A DNA stretch of 64,000 bases from Oncomelania hupensis (GCA_036898135.1 CM072512.1:20881958-20945957); one strand, 5' to 3'. Counted from the first letter of the stretch, positions 48,646 through 61,865 are shown. The notes: generated by a model not told the origin, from the sequence alone. Made by a program: numbers and translations.

Positions 48646-49199
48646 AAAAAACATGAGGTCAGTGATGATGACGTAAACACTAAACATGGCGTCAAAAATT
48701 TATTCATTATAAAGACGTTGCTTATAGTCGCTGGCTACGCTTTCGTACCTTTTCTTGCCAGTATAAGTTTAAGTAAGTTTGAAGATGCTATTAATGCGGA
48801 TCTGTATCATATATTAAAGAAAAAAATGTGAATAAGATTTCCGAATATTATTTTTTGGGGGGTGCTTTTAAAGCATTTTACTATTAATGCGTTTTCTATG
48901 TCCATAATTTACACAATGAACCAATGAATACAAGCAAACAGCAGTATTGAAACGGTTTCAAATTGCTCGATGAAGGTGATAGAACAGCGTATCCGCGTAA
49001 ACGATGTATCCTTGCGCGTGTAGAAGACGCTGCTGATGATCGTGATTGTATATGCCGGCAAGGGCCGCAACAACATGCAGCAGCATTCAGCCCATCTCCC
49101 TTGGAAAGGTTTTCTTCTGACAAGCACGATTGGCAGTTCCCTTTGAATTGGAGAATGACTAATAAATGTGAAAGTTTGCAATGATGGTGAGTGCAGGGA

Positions 49200-49203
<4 letters not shown>

Positions 49204-49245
<42 letters not shown>

Positions 49246-49257
49246 ACGCGGGCGGGG
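49204..49257. repeat. (GA)n and G-rich run
   Basis: About 18 GA units followed by GGGGGGG and a GC-rich purine stretch. Confidence 0.9.
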
Positions 49258-52200
49258 AGGTAGGGAGGAAAGGATTGTTTATTGATTTTATTTTGATCTT
49301 AATACAACAATTTAGATCTTTCCTAGCAGAACACACGCATTAAATCAAGGATACTGCAGAAACTAAATACACCTTTGTATGGTAAACGAGTGGCTTTGCT
49401 ATGTATGTGGTGGTGGTGGTGGTGGGGGGGGGGGTGATCTATCACTCATGAAAAAGTGTGCCATTTAAATGCGCACCCTGCCCTCCTCATTTCCATATAG
49501 ATGAAGGTTTACCATTGATATCGTTTCGCCAGGTGTTGTATAAGTTTCCTCGTTATATATTGGCCAACCATGAAAAATGTCCCCACGAGCTGAAATTGTA
49601 ATTCAAAGTTTGCAAACTGCAATAACTATATGAACACAGTTTGCAAAATATGTCAAATATGCGCAAGAGATGATGTACACGATCATAAAATAAAGCGTTG
49701 TTTTTCTGCTGACCTTGCACATCCCCGCAAAATTTACATGCAAAGTATTCACAGTTTGATTTCAAGTCTTCTGCACTTAAGTGAAGAATGAAATAAAGTT
49801 AGAAACAGTAGTCAATCATTGTGTATAATAGTCAGGTGGAGACAAAGAGGCTGCGTTATCTTAAAAAGGTAATGCTGGCAATGCTTAGGCATGTTTTGGG
49901 TCTGACGGTGGTTATTGAGTTTTGCAAGCTAATCTGCGAAAATTAAAGAGATGGCTTTTTTTCCATGCGATGAAAACGAAAGTTTGTTACCCTAAAACCG
50001 ACAAAGTTTGTTTATGTAGTTCGTAACTCGGTAACTACTTGGTACCTTGCGCCTTCTTGCGTCCTCAACACGGTTGGATTGTCTGGCTTTCCGACACTGA
50101 TATCTATTCTCCATCTCCATCCTTCCTACCCACCCAACCACCCCGCGGGTCCAGTCCTGAGGTTGTTGCTATGTTCCTCCCTCCCCCGCCCTGTGCAAGT
50201 GTGCGACGGCGGCTGTAGTTCATTAGTGTAAACTACAGTGTCGGTTTGCATCTACAATAGGCGCTGGGTGTTCAAAAGCGGAACCTGGACACGGGCTTGA
50301 ATTGCATTATGCAACGTGAACTCTGGACGCGCTTTTCCCAGTTGCCTTGACGACCTCTCGTGCCAGCGCGCAGTTCTGGCGAGAAAGAGCGAAAGAGATG
50401 TCGTTTAGTTAATGAGGCCGTCGTTCTTTGGGGTGGCAGGGTGGATTATCCCCGCCATGCTCTGCACATTGTCAGTCCCAGAATAATACTTCATCTCTTA
50501 CAGAGACATGGGAGTTGGTGTTTCAACTCGTCTCTGACACCGGGCAGTGCTCATTAATACATTTATGACCATGGCTGTGCATGCATTAGGTGATGATGCA
50601 GCCATGGACACTAAGTTATGATCAGATTGATGTCAGGCATAACACCCGACGTTGATCTTGTTCTTTCGGTCAGAAACATTTGTTTCCTCTTTTGGCACAC
50701 ACAATCATATTATTTTTTTTTATCTCATCTTCTTGATTGTTTATTTGCAACTTTAACTTAAAAATGGATTTTGGTACAGAGGGTCATGGTCGTTTTCCGA
50801 CCGCTTGCATCATTGAATTTTTCGGACTGTGCGTAGAAATAAAATAATCTTTATAGTAAATAACAAAACATAACATGATATGCTAACATTCATGCATTCT
50901 ACAACCTCAGAGATTACAAATGTGCAAAAGTGACTAGGAGCATTGGCATTTCAGTGCATATGGCTGAGTGATTGGCTGGATTTGTACAGTTAACTTTCAA
51001 AAAGAAATCTCTCTGGAATTTGACTTGTCCGTTATGTGTTCGTGCTGAACTGTGAAGTTTCTTGAACCTTATTTGTATTTTTGTCTTCAAATGTATTCTT
51101 TGTGATTAGTTTTTGTTTGTGACTTTTGGTATAGTGAGTGCGTTATTAACATTTCAGACTAATCAATGTCCACTCTAAACGGCGCATGCAAGCGTGCACT
51201 CACTCTCAATGGGTCAGTCACGTTCCATTGTTCATAGGTGCAAGATCGTTTGCGCACAATCGCAATGCATTTGAATTCTTTTTATTGTTCTGATAACAAC
51301 ATTGGGTGGATGGAAACTAATTTGACACTGCATCCAAAGCAACCTGACCTTGCAACAGACATTGTTCACGTTAATGTTAACCGAATTCTAATATTATTCC
51401 TACTTTAATTCACGTTCACACAACTGCTTTTTCGCCCTACTCTTATTCTTAATTAATTTTCACGCCTCAACTTTTTATGTCTTCACCCCCGACCAAATTA
51501 CACCGGCAAATATGTATTTTTTCCTTTTTTTTGGGCGAATGAAGCTATGCTTTTTAAACAAATAGGTAATTTCTAATAGCATGCACGAACCCTTAGACAT
51601 TTAAACGCGGTGGCGTTGGAAAACGGTGTTTGTTAATTGGTGTGTGAATTATAGAGATGGCTCTCTAGGTATAAGAGAGTTCGTCAAATTCGTTTTATCA
51701 GCTAAAACTAGGGTTTTGATGTATTTGTTTCAATGCAGTCACTTGCAACTTTGACAGAATTCTAGGTTGTAGATGGAATTTACATTGTAATCCCTAAAAC
51801 TAATGGATTCTTGAAGGATTTGACTTCCCATCACCCACCCATCATAATTTGTATTGCTTGCGTCTTGTTGCTTTTTGTGGAATTGAGTTTGCCTGGTATG
51901 TTGCATGGTTTGCATGTTTTGGTAATCATAATTATGCAGATTTGAGTATTTCATTACTTCGTATTAGTTGTTAAAGAGCACTGTTACTTTTATGTAATTT
52001 TCACAGCCGATTTTTCATTCACATTGTCTTTCCCTTTTATGTTTTGAATTCTCATGTGCAGACATTAAAACAATGTCACAGTAAAGTATTAGTAGTTGGT
52101 TTATTATTGTATAGTCTTCCGTATAGTGTATAATTATTCAGTAATTTTTACGAATTGTTTAGAACTGTTTTAATAAATGTTGTCAATTATGCCATTCAAA

Positions 52201-52332
52201 AGATCTTTAAAGGATGTTAATTCTTAGCAGACTAGACTCTCATTCATTTGCTTTGTTAATTTTTTTTGGCTATGACCGATCGTCGTGTCTTATGGATATC
52301 ATTTTAATCTTCGGCATATTTGCTGATTTCAG

Positions 52333-52488
52333 CCGCCAGTCGCGCTGAAGAAGATGACAACATTCCCCTGTATGTAGGCCTGTGTGTAGCCGTCGCCGTC
52401 ATCATCATCGTCATCGTTCCCGTCGTCTTGCTGCTGCGACGCAAGAATGCCCGAGACCAGGGAGTCTTCGATATGGACAACGGCCAAG
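52333..52488 (+). CDS. unc5: UNC5 netrin receptor, transmembrane exon
   Basis: The exon encodes 52 residues. It starts with an acidic juxtamembrane stretch (AEEDDN), continues IPLYVGLCVAVAVIIIVIVPVVLLL as a single membrane-spanning helix of about 22 residues, then a basic stop-transfer RRKNARDQG and a polar tail. The LYVGL entry to the helix matches the (A/P)LYVGL pattern of UNC5 transmembrane segments. The acceptor is TGATTTCAG (ending 52332) and the donor is CCAAG|GTAAGA. Its length of 156 bases is a multiple of three, phase 1 to phase 1. A type I orientation is expected, with the Ig and TSP1 modules outside and the later exons inside the cell. The codons are GC-rich compared with the intron. 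Confidence 0.88.
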
Positions 52489-52635
52489 GTAAGAAATTTA
52501 CAAAAACAAGCACTTGATTGGATGTACTTTCATTGTTGTCATTGTTACTGTGTCGTTATTGCTACTGTCCAAACCAATACCGGTACGTGATTACCATCAC
52601 TATGATAATAAATTCGTCGTTGTCGCCGGATTATC

Positions 52636-52637
52636 AC

Positions 52638-52694
<57 letters not shown>

Positions 52695-52695
52695 G

Positions 52696-52750
<55 letters not shown>
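52636..52750. repeat. (ATC)n microsatellite just inside the intron
   Basis: About 38 ATC units with one CATGATCATC interruption near 52692, ending in CACCACCACC. It starts about 150 bases downstream of the TM-exon donor. Confidence 0.96.
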
Positions 52751-53265
52751 CCACCACCACCATCATCCTTCTCCTCCATCCATTTTATCCACAAAAGTTT
52801 CGTCATTATACAGATAACAATTCCACAGAGCTTGCAGTCTACATTATAATTATAAACGACCCATCGGACAATGAGCAGTTGCAATTGCTTCGTGCAGTTC
52901 CATAATTTTTGCTTTAATCATTCACGTAGTTGGCACAATATTGACATTGCTTTGTCAGATCGCGCCTGCATACTGAGTGTTAGCGATGTACCAGGCCACG
53001 AGACATATAGAGTTGCTGAGTGTGTTGAGACAAATGCTGCATACTGTATTGAAATAGAGACGGGAGTACGGCCCCATGGGCTTTCTCAAGCTGTGTGGCT
53101 ACGAGGCCACCTCTGGTCACGTCAGTCCATAGCTAGCCGTAGTCCCGGTGTGACATCCTCACAGTTCCTAGTATCTTAGCTGGGCTGGGAGCGAATGGGA
53201 GCATTCTGATTGGTCGACGCGTTACAAAATTCGACGCATGCGCACAGTGCTATCATAGTCTTCGT

Positions 53266-53330
53266 AAGGGTTAGGGTTTGGGTTAGAGTTAAGTGTTTAG
53301 GGTTAGGGTTTGGGTTAGGGTTAAGGTTAT
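53266..53330. repeat. Interstitial telomere-like repeat
   Basis: Degenerate tandem TTAGGG/TTTGGG units: AAGGGTTAGGGTTTGGGTTA, then GAGTTAAGTGTTTAGGGTTA, then GGGTTTGGGTTAGGGTTAAGG. TTAGGG is the telomere repeat of molluscs and most animals. GCATGCGC palindromes lie on both sides (53236-53243 and 53373-53382), as do the words CTTCGTAA (53260 and 53343). Confidence 0.85.
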
Positions 53331-55374
53331 GACGCCTAAGAACTTCGTAAAAAAGCCGGCCCGACATGACCTGGCGCATGCGCAAATGCGCTCGGATAAA
53401 CTAGGAGACCCGGAACTTGAAGGATGTGACACCGGCGTCCATCGTGTAGACGTGTGGACATGTGGTCAGCTCGCAAAGTCAATCTTCACGCTTTGTTTCT
53501 CGGAGCACCTTGCTTCATTGCTATTCATGAAAGATAGGTAATAGACCTCAATGAGATATGGTTGGTCAGGCTTATCTTACGCTTACCTTATATAACCGGG
53601 GTAGTTCCGACAATAGTAACCCAGTGCGTGGCCTGAACCGCGTGAGAGCCATTACAATGCTGCGAGACTTTGAAAATGATGTGGTACTCTGTTTAAAAGT
53701 AAAAGAAATAAAGCTTTAAAGTCCTTTATTAATAGCCACTTGTGGATTTTTTTTAACGTCTGGTGCTTTGTAATATTGAGAAAGCCGTTCATTTCTTGTT
53801 ACAAGTCTGACTATTGGAATTTGCAGTTCTCAAAATTAACAGGGCAAGTTAAGAATCTCCTATTGTGGCTATTAAAGTGCGATGGAGAATGTGTGGCTCT
53901 AGAGTTTATTGGCCAATGATTCGGACAAAACACACGCCTCATTAAATGTATACATCGCACATCCTTACGCGCCTCACGTTAGGGTACCCGCATGTGGTAG
54001 AGATTGCCGTCGTAAAAACCGTTTGCGCCTCTAATTGTTACGATTATTGCCGTGTTTAGATCATTTCCCAAATGCACAGGGCGCAGAGTTGCCAAAGATA
54101 CAAGCGATTCTTTGACTTTTTGTCTCATCAGAACCCGCTATGTTCAAATGACAAAGCACCACGGAGCCCAATACTTTGGGGCAACAACGGCAACAACACG
54201 TTGTATAACCGGCATTAAAGGCCACATAGGCATCAAAGACTTTCAGATTATCCCTGCATTATTATGGTACAGACCAATGAGGGCGTACATTTCGATAGAC
54301 AAACTGCACCAGATTAAATATTCGATTTATACAGGCTTTTCGCCAATTGCGTTTTCGGGCATTATTACAAGCCTATTGAAGTGCCTAGCCCAGTATCGAA
54401 TGCGGAGAGTGAACACTTTTCTTGGAATCTAACTCTTGATTTTCAGCTGTATATATTTATACATCCATTACTATAGGCTGCGCTCGGTTCCACGTCAGAC
54501 ATCTGCATGCTGTCATTAAAGTCTTGCGTGGAAGTATTTGATTGGCGCGTAGCTGCAGCCTTGGGTAGAGTGAGGATTGGAGTGTTTATTTACTCCACAC
54601 AGCATGACCTTTTAGATGAAAAGCAGCATCTCAACGTGTGTCCCGTTTTAACGGCCTCAACCAGCAAATTATCCGTCAGCCTTTCATCCTCTATTTGTGT
54701 ATTTTCTCTTCGTTGAAACTGCGCGATCGCACAATGTTCATGGACATCAACAAGAGCCTGTACTTTAACAGTCTGTTGGTGCCAATGTGCCAGCCGTTTG
54801 ATGTAGGAATAACAAATGATTAATGACCTCCCCATCCCTCTTCTTCCCCTCTCTCTGCTGCTAAACACAATAAACCGTCTGCTGTAATCAGAGGTCAATG
54901 TTTCCAACGGGTCTTATCGAAATAACGGCGTAGAGACGGCCAATCATGTTTAACAGCTAGTAAACGGTATACAATCATACAAATGGCGCTTGTTAATTAA
55001 GTTGCAAAAGCAGGCATTTCCCTGTCGTTGCTTACACGTTATTTTCATGCCGATTTGGGACTTCTATGCTAGCAATCATTGAGGAATGATCGTTTACAGG
55101 ATAATCATATTTTGGGGGGAACATTTTACAGATCGTGTGAAAGAGGGTACAAAACGAAAGCTAAAGCCCACAGATTGTGGATCGATAAGAGGTTCTAGTG
55201 AAAGACGCTTGGCTTTTAAATACGCTTAATCCATGATTAAAGACATATTTGACAGACTTTTGGGATAAATATACGAAGCGTTTTGACAGTGGCGAAGAAG
55301 GTGAATTGAATGAACAGAATTGTTGAAGGAAACGTACTGCACTCTTGAGATAAATGAGTGGTTCGCTTTATTTA

Positions 55375-55466
55375 ATCGTTCTTAATCGTTCTTATATTGC
55401 GCTTTTCCAGCTCAAGAGCTGCTCAAGGCGCTGGCCGATACAGGATCTAACTCAAGCCGCCCGAGC
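55375..55466 (-). mobile_element. Family A SINE, 3' fragment only
   Basis: It matches the 3' domain of the 5160-5583 copy (GCGCTTTTCCAGCTCAAGAG, then CTGCTCAAGGCGCTGGCC, GATCTAACTCAAGCCGCCCG). The match ends abruptly at 55466, where the other copy continues with AGACGCCCACC. ATCGTTCTTA is duplicated at its left edge (55376-55395). Confidence 0.82.
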
Positions 55467-55744
55467 ACACAGCATTATGATACCCATAATTATAGTAGTA
55501 TGAAAGTCTCTGAAAATATGTGAAAGGCGTTTGACTACATGGCATTAGGTCTAAATATTGCTGATGACTTTGAAAAAAAAATCAAACGTTGTATGACGCT
55601 GTTGAAGGAAATAATCGTACTGCGCTTTTGGATAACACCAGCAATTATTTCAAACAGAAGCGCCTCTTTTCACAGCCTTAAATAAGAAGAAAAATGCTCT
55701 ATAAATCCCCACACGAAAAAAGAGGGTGAGGAAATGAAAACGGT

Positions 55745-55793
55745 ATTGGCTTAAACCAGAGTCAGAGAGAGAGAGAGATTGAGAGCGAGAAAC

Positions 55794-55830
<37 letters not shown>

Positions 55831-55860
55831 GGGACTGAGACAGCGGGGTGGTGGACAGGT
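55745..55860. repeat. Imperfect (GA)n and (GACA)n repeat
   Basis: GA-rich run followed by about five GACA units (55809-55830) and GGCAGGAAGGCAGGCAGG. Confidence 0.85.
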
Positions 55861-58479
55861 TGGCAGGAAGGCAGGCAGGGTGGGTTCAAATGCGTTTGAA
55901 ACTACATTCCATATGAGAAACACGCCTATGCATTTGTAAAATTCTTGTGAATTCTCTGGTACAAGCCAAACTGGAACCTGACCTTGATTGTAGCACTACA
56001 TCGACCCAGGCCTTCGGTTGTTATCTAACGGTGTGGAAAGGCGGTTGAGGACGTTGTGGTTGCAGACGACGTTTACTGCTCTGGCAACGAGCATCCCCAT
56101 CTTCTACCTGTCCTCACCTGCGGAGGTCTGGGCCGTAACGCCCACTATCACTGCCAATTAGTGCCCCGGGGTGCCCGAGCTAAGCTCTGACCGTTATATA
56201 GCATGACCTCCTTGTTCTCGCCCATCACCTGACTGGTAAGCTGATGCTAGTGATAATGCAAAGGATAGTAGCGACGCTGTCGACGTGTGTAATACTGTTA
56301 TCTCTATATTCGTTTATGGTTTGTTTTATAATTATTGAATTAACTGACTTTTTTCACAGGTACTTATGTTTTAATAAAACATTTTTTATCGCTTTTGTCG
56401 TTTTAGCATTTTCCTATTCATCAAGACTACCTGTAACTTTGTAGTAATATTTCCATGTGCGCTCCTCATTCACAGGTCCCATTGCTGTCCAATAACGAAT
56501 TTGATCATGGCAAAGCATCAAGCTCGCTATTAGCTGGACATTCCAATATCATACACGGAAAGCTGTTAAGACAAATTTAGTGACGTTGAGAACCCAGGGA
56601 ACATGAGCGTTGCTCAAAAATTGAATAATCGCGATGGCTGAATTTGAGCCGTGAAGCAATTTCACAAAATTTCCATGCATATGCACTCAGGTACTTTTCG
56701 GTTAAAAAAATCCAATAGTTGTCGATGCGTCAATGAATAAGAATGAGTCGATAGGATACGGCTTGATGAGTCGACATGATGTGGCATGATGGGTAGTACT
56801 AACTAGGGGAGAAGAAAGAGAGATAAAAAGTGAGTATAAGATTGTGTGTGAGAGCCAGAGCAACCTTGGCGATGCGTAGCGAAGTCCTACCACCGATGGC
56901 TAATCTGAAACTCCTCGGAGAGAACGGCGTGCGAAGATTCGGGCCACGAGCTAGGCTCTTTATGTCCCGCTTATCATCGCGACCTGATAAGATTCAGCTT
57001 TTCTGGGTTTGGGTGTCGTGGACGGTATCAGTTCTCCCTTGCTAGGTATCGTTCTTCACCTTCACATTTACCTCCTGGCGTTTCGCTCCCTTCCGGTTCC
57101 GGTTATCAAGGGACAGCATCACTTCCGCTTAAAGCGACTCTTGCGTCAGGTTCGCGTAAAATTTACCACTTCATCCGTTGGAGTTCGTTTGCCTATCCCT
57201 GCACGACGCGGTCACAGAATGATAATGCCGTCATGATTCGTTGGCGCTAAATATCATCATGCCTGCCATGCGCCATTATTGCGTTAGCTCTAGATGCGCA
57301 GTTCTGTGATATCCCGAGACTGACGGAAGCCTACTGTGGGTTCTTTGTAACTATTTTTTTTAAAGCTTGTAACCCATTTTTATACGTTAGTTTTATTTAT
57401 TTATTATTTTTTTTAATAGTCAAGCAGCGTACCCATTTCGTTCATTTGTAATGTTATCAGTTACTGTAAATCCCTTTTGTTCATATCTAATGTTATAAGT
57501 TACTGTAGACGAGGAACATGCCAGACATTGTGAATGCTCAAAATAGGATCTCCCCACTGTTGCATGTCTCTTTCGCTCTATATCTCATGCTTTGCTCTCG
57601 CTCTGCCAGCCGCACAAGAATCATTCTGCCAAACCTTCCGCTTTGTTGAGTCTTGCGCGATCATAGTCTGACGTGGTGTGCCGCAAATAGGAGAAATATC
57701 TACTGCACTATCGGACCCTATCGCCTTCGCCCCGATGAGCCCTATGATGGTTGTCGTGTGATATTTGCGAGCTGATTTGAGCAGCAGCCCTGAGCACACT
57801 GAAGTATGTAAAAGTTTTAAGTACGCTGTGTGTAATAGTTCTGATCTCAATGTTCTGAGTCCCGCAGACGAGTTGATGCATGACAGCTGAAGAACGTAAG
57901 CTGAGTACACTCAGTGCGGTAAAGATACTTACGAACAAGGTTTAAAACAAGAACTGTTACAGCTTATAATAAGGCCGATTGCTGCGGGAAAGCCTTTTCT
58001 ATAGTTCTATCAGTATCAGAAAAAAACAACAACTTAAGAGTACACTTCAAAGGAACCAGAATAACGGGAACATCTCTACGTTTGCGTACGGCCTCAGTAC
58101 AACGAGTAAGGGTAAAATAAATGTCTGATTAATTCAGTGTTCATTTATTCATTCGTGCACAACACAGGTCACGTAACAGTGCACTCGAGCTATAAAGGTC
58201 ATGTTCAAGTTCAAAATGAATACTGGCGCAGCTTCAGCATTCGAATAATAAAAAGCAGGGCCTGTTATAATGAAGGTAAAGGTGTTCCCCGTAATCTTTC
58301 GATTGTTAGGGAGAGTGGCGTTTTGGGAACTCACTTTTCTCTAGGCCAGCTTAATGAGGGCGGTGGCTATCTCCTCTCACTCTCTGCTTTTCCTTCCTCG
58401 GTTTTAAACAGATCCACAGCTGGGGGTGGAAGAGAAGGTGGGGTCGTAAGGTTGTTGCATTTTTTTAGTGTCGTATAGT

Positions 58480-58600
58480 GGTTGCCTTCCAAGTGTGATC
58501 ACCCATCCAAATACTAACCCCGCTGGACGTGGCTTAACTTGAAACATTTCTTGCTTGTGCCCAAATCACCATTACGCTACTGCTCCATCCAATTCCAGTG
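58480..58600 (-). mobile_element. tRNA/5S-rRNA composite SINE, copy 2, minus strand
   Basis: On the minus strand: GGATGGAGCAGTAGCGTAAT (tRNA A-box-like), about 30 bases, then AAGTTAAGCCACGTCC, GGGGTTAGTATTTGGATGGG and TGATCACACTTGGAAGGC, which follows the internal promoter and 3' part of 5S rRNA. It has the same tRNA-like head plus 5S order as the 20814-21105 copy; the extra 5S 3' portion is better kept here. Confidence 0.72.
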
Positions 58601-59339
58601 GCCTCCGATGGAGTTATCGAAAAAAGTGTATTATTCTTTAATAGTCGTGCAAGCTAACATCGCACACCATCGCAATGACTACTGACTAGAGAACAGCACA
58701 GAAATGAATTAGGATATAAAGCCATACAAGTGTCAGCTCCCCCTGTCTCTCTCCCCGGCTCTCTCTCTCAGCTTTAATAATAATATTTTTTAAAAAAAAA
58801 TTTACATAGAAACCTTTAAGGCTGTAGGGAAAATGGAGATTGGGGTGAAAAATAATGGGGCTTGGAGTAAAAAAACAACAACCAAAGATCAGACGTGGGG
58901 TCAGAGAAGATGAGACTTGGCGGATAGAGGGGTGGGGGAATGGACTGAGGTTGTGGAGTAGAGTGCGCGAGGGGAAGCGGAAGAAGGGGAAAAAGGTTCA
59001 ACTTTTTCTCTCCCATGCAGGCTTCTAATCCTGTGCTCGTAATTAGATTCCTCAGCGATAAGCCACTATCTACCGGGAAATGCAGTGAAGACTTTGATTA
59101 AGATGCCCTACAAGTCTTTTTCGCTGCAGAATGCATCCAGAAGACATTGCCACTCACTGTGTATATTATACAATTTTCAGTTCAAAAGCTCAGTACTATC
59201 CTGTATACTATGGGGGAGGGCTTGGGGGTGAGGGAGTTTTGTATAGTCTTTGGATCTTGAGAATAATGAAGAAATGAAGACAGTGGTTTGGAAGTTCTAT
59301 ATTCTATGGTAAGTTCTATCAGAGATGGAGGGAAGGAGG

Positions 59340-59342
<3 letters not shown>

Positions 59343-59410
<68 letters not shown>
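59343..59410. repeat. (GA)n microsatellite
   Basis: About 34 GA units. Confidence 0.96.
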
Positions 59411-59412
<2 letters not shown>

Positions 59413-59775
59413 CTGAAGCCTGAGGGGAAGAAACTTTGAAGCCTTAAGAAGGTGAATATATTCGAATAAGGAACGGATGTTTTGTAGTTTAAAGCTTGTG
59501 TGTATCTGTGTGAAAACTCAGCTCCCCTGGACAAGATTGTAAGAAGGTGATAAAGCAGAAACACATTGAAGACAAAACCGGCAACGTAGGGAAACAGGTT
59601 AGTAGGTTAGTAAATGAATCATGGTCATAATTTCTCAAAACAAATGGAACAGGTCTTGAGAGTGACCATTTGCCCTAACCTCCTCTCCGCACGCGCGGAC
59701 GCCAATCGTTCCTTCTCTCGTCACAATCCCAGTTCCTTCTGTCAAATTTCTGTAAAATTGCTGTAGCCACTATTG

Positions 59776-60066
59776 CCATTGGACAACACGATGAGCTGCT
59801 CACAGTGGTGAAAAAACGAAAACTCCGATGGTATGGCCATGTCACCAGATCATCAGGTCTTGCAAAGACCATCCTGCAAGGCACAGTGCAAGGAGGTAGA
59901 AGAAGAGGGAGACCGAATAAAGAGGTGGGAGGACAACATTCGAGAATGGACTGGTTTGACACTGATCGAAACAATCAGGGTTGCTGAGGACAAAAAAAGA
60001 TGGAGTACGCTGGTTAAACGATCATCTGCGGTGCCCCTACGACCTCCGAGTTACGGGATAGGATAG
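59776..60066 (+). pseudogene. Non-LTR retrotransposon reverse-transcriptase C-terminus, frameshifted
   Basis: The first frame reads VVKKRKLRWYGHVTRSSGLA, then KTILQGTVQGGRRRGRPNK. A shift near 59925 moves to a second frame reading KRWEDNIREWTGLTLIETIR, then RWSTLVKRSSAVPLRPPSYG and a stop at 60064-60066. RKLRWYGHVxRxxGLxKTILQG, GGRRRGR and KRWxDNIxEWTG are conserved C-terminal motifs of a widespread family of non-LTR retrotransposons. The polymerase and endonuclease parts are absent, so the copy is 5'-truncated and dead. Confidence 0.85.
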
Positions 60067-60518
60067 GACTATTGCCACCAACCCAAATGCGCCTGAAACA
60101 ATGTAATGCGGCTCCTATTGTTTTGTTGTTTGTTTTCACGCCACACGGAGTTCAGACATTGATAAACAAAATATTTTAAAAGCCAAGTAAACTCGCTTTT
60201 TCTGCTTCAATCCATTCCATTGAGACTTGTAACAGAGTGAAGGAGGAATAATTGTGGATGAGGGAAAGAGGGTGGAGGGGGAGGGAGTGGGGAAGAAAGG
60301 GTAGGTCCTCCTGTCCCAGCTGCGTGCAGTCGGTTTTAAAACAAACAAAACGACAAGCAAACAACCTCGGCTTACCTTCACATGTAAGAAAGAAAATGTT
60401 TGATGTCAAGAATGTTGTAAATATTTTAAATAATAAGAGTTCAAGCTGGTGAAATTGTTACAATGTTAATTTTAAATCGTTTTAATTAATTAATTTTAAT
60501 TTCTTTTTAATGTTGTTG

Positions 60519-60556
60519 TTGGTCTAAAATCACTATGTGTACAGACCTTAAATGAA
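60519..60556 (+). mobile_element. LINE-type 3' tail fragment (family T)
   Basis: TTGGTCTAAAATCACTATGT, then GTACAGACCTTAAATGAAA, matching 15717-15766 and 41152-41194. Confidence 0.5.
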
Positions 60557-61775
60557 ACCTCGGCTTCTGTACCCTACTGTTGTAAGGAAAGAGAATCATG
60601 TCGGTTACTTGGAGGTAGATATATATATATATAAATGGTGATTTGGGCACAATATATATATCCTACAAACTTGAGTGCGGTGATACAATCTTGAACTTGT
60701 AGGTCTATATAAAAATCGTGCGCCTCCAATTTAAAGTTTGGAGGGAAAAGGGTAATTAAAGTGTCCTTTCGTTTGATTTTGCAATTTCCCCGTCGATCGT
60801 GCACCCATACATGTCTCTAGATGTGTCCAATGTCGTTTTGATGGCCGCTTCTGATAGTGGCCTCCTATTTTGTTTGAGGGGAGTCGATCGATCGAGAGAG
60901 TGGAGAGTTAAGGGTGGTGGTGGTAGAAGAAGTCGTTGATTTTTGAGAATGACTTGGGGGGGGGGGGAGGGCAGGGGGGCGGGGATGGCGAGGGGGAGGG
61001 TGGGTTAAAACAGCCGTTGTGTTTGCTACTTTCCACCCTCTCCCACCTCCATCCTCGCTCACTTGCCCTCGCACTGCTTGGAAAGGTAGAAGGTGGTATG
61101 ATGAGTTTGAGGTGAGGAGGAAGAAGCCAAATGACACATACACACATACAGTAATTTTTTTTTATTTTTTTTTTAACGTCAAGCAAAATTTAGTGTCGGA
61201 TCTTTTTTTTTTCACCACCACCATCACTTGCTTTTTGTCGTTGGGCTTGTCCACATTCAGTTTGGTGCCTTGGTTTTTACTGTGCTCTTATTCTGAAAGA
61301 CCTGAGCTCCATGATGTTGGCACGGTTAGCAGTCTATGCGGTCTTAGATAGAAAATCTTTCAGACGACGAAGAAAAAAAAAGAAGAGCTGAAATGTCTTT
61401 TTGTTTAGAAAGGGTGCAGAGTATTATGGATGAAATTGACTGAAGTGTACAATAAAGTACGAAATAATAATGAGGGGGGTAAGAAAAGGTGTACTTTTAA
61501 AAAAATGCGGAGATTTTCCTGATAAGTATCTTTCTGGTGGAAGTTAGCGTTGCTCAATTGGCAGTGTTTCGGTTTTGCCTTTTTTGTATAGACCTGGCCT
61601 GTTTTGGATGCTAGCCTGCAGGCCCACCTACTTGTCACCCTATCATTAGTGGCTTAAAACGGCAATCACAGGTTGACAGGTGTGGCTGAAAACGTAATGC
61701 AAATACGCCTTGATGGCAGGTAAATGAGCAGCAATCGTAATGCACCGGGTACAAAAATACCTGTAAATCACCATC

Positions 61776-61811
61776 ATTGTCGTCGCCGTCGTCATCATCA
61801 CCACCACCATT

Positions 61812-61865
<54 letters not shown>

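Larger units (their letters stand above)
46818..52332 (+). other. Intron before the transmembrane exon
   Basis: About 5.5 kb (5.7 kb if the 15-base micro-exon is not used). It holds a two-unit tandem repeat (47732-47955), a C-run at 48152-48163, a possible Penelope-like terminal motif (48595-48645), a (GA)n run and a (GGT)n run (49409-49432). The parts at 46830-47700 and 49450-52330 are unremarkable AT-rich DNA. Confidence 0.75.

Noticed and set aside
48963..49184. A 73-residue frame with ordinary composition
   Set aside because: It has overlapping minus-strand frames of similar length and no splice sites in the receptor's phase; not supported as an exon.
53266..53330. A chromosome end
   Set aside because: The repeats are degenerate, short and followed by more than 10 kb of the same gene, so the block is interstitial.
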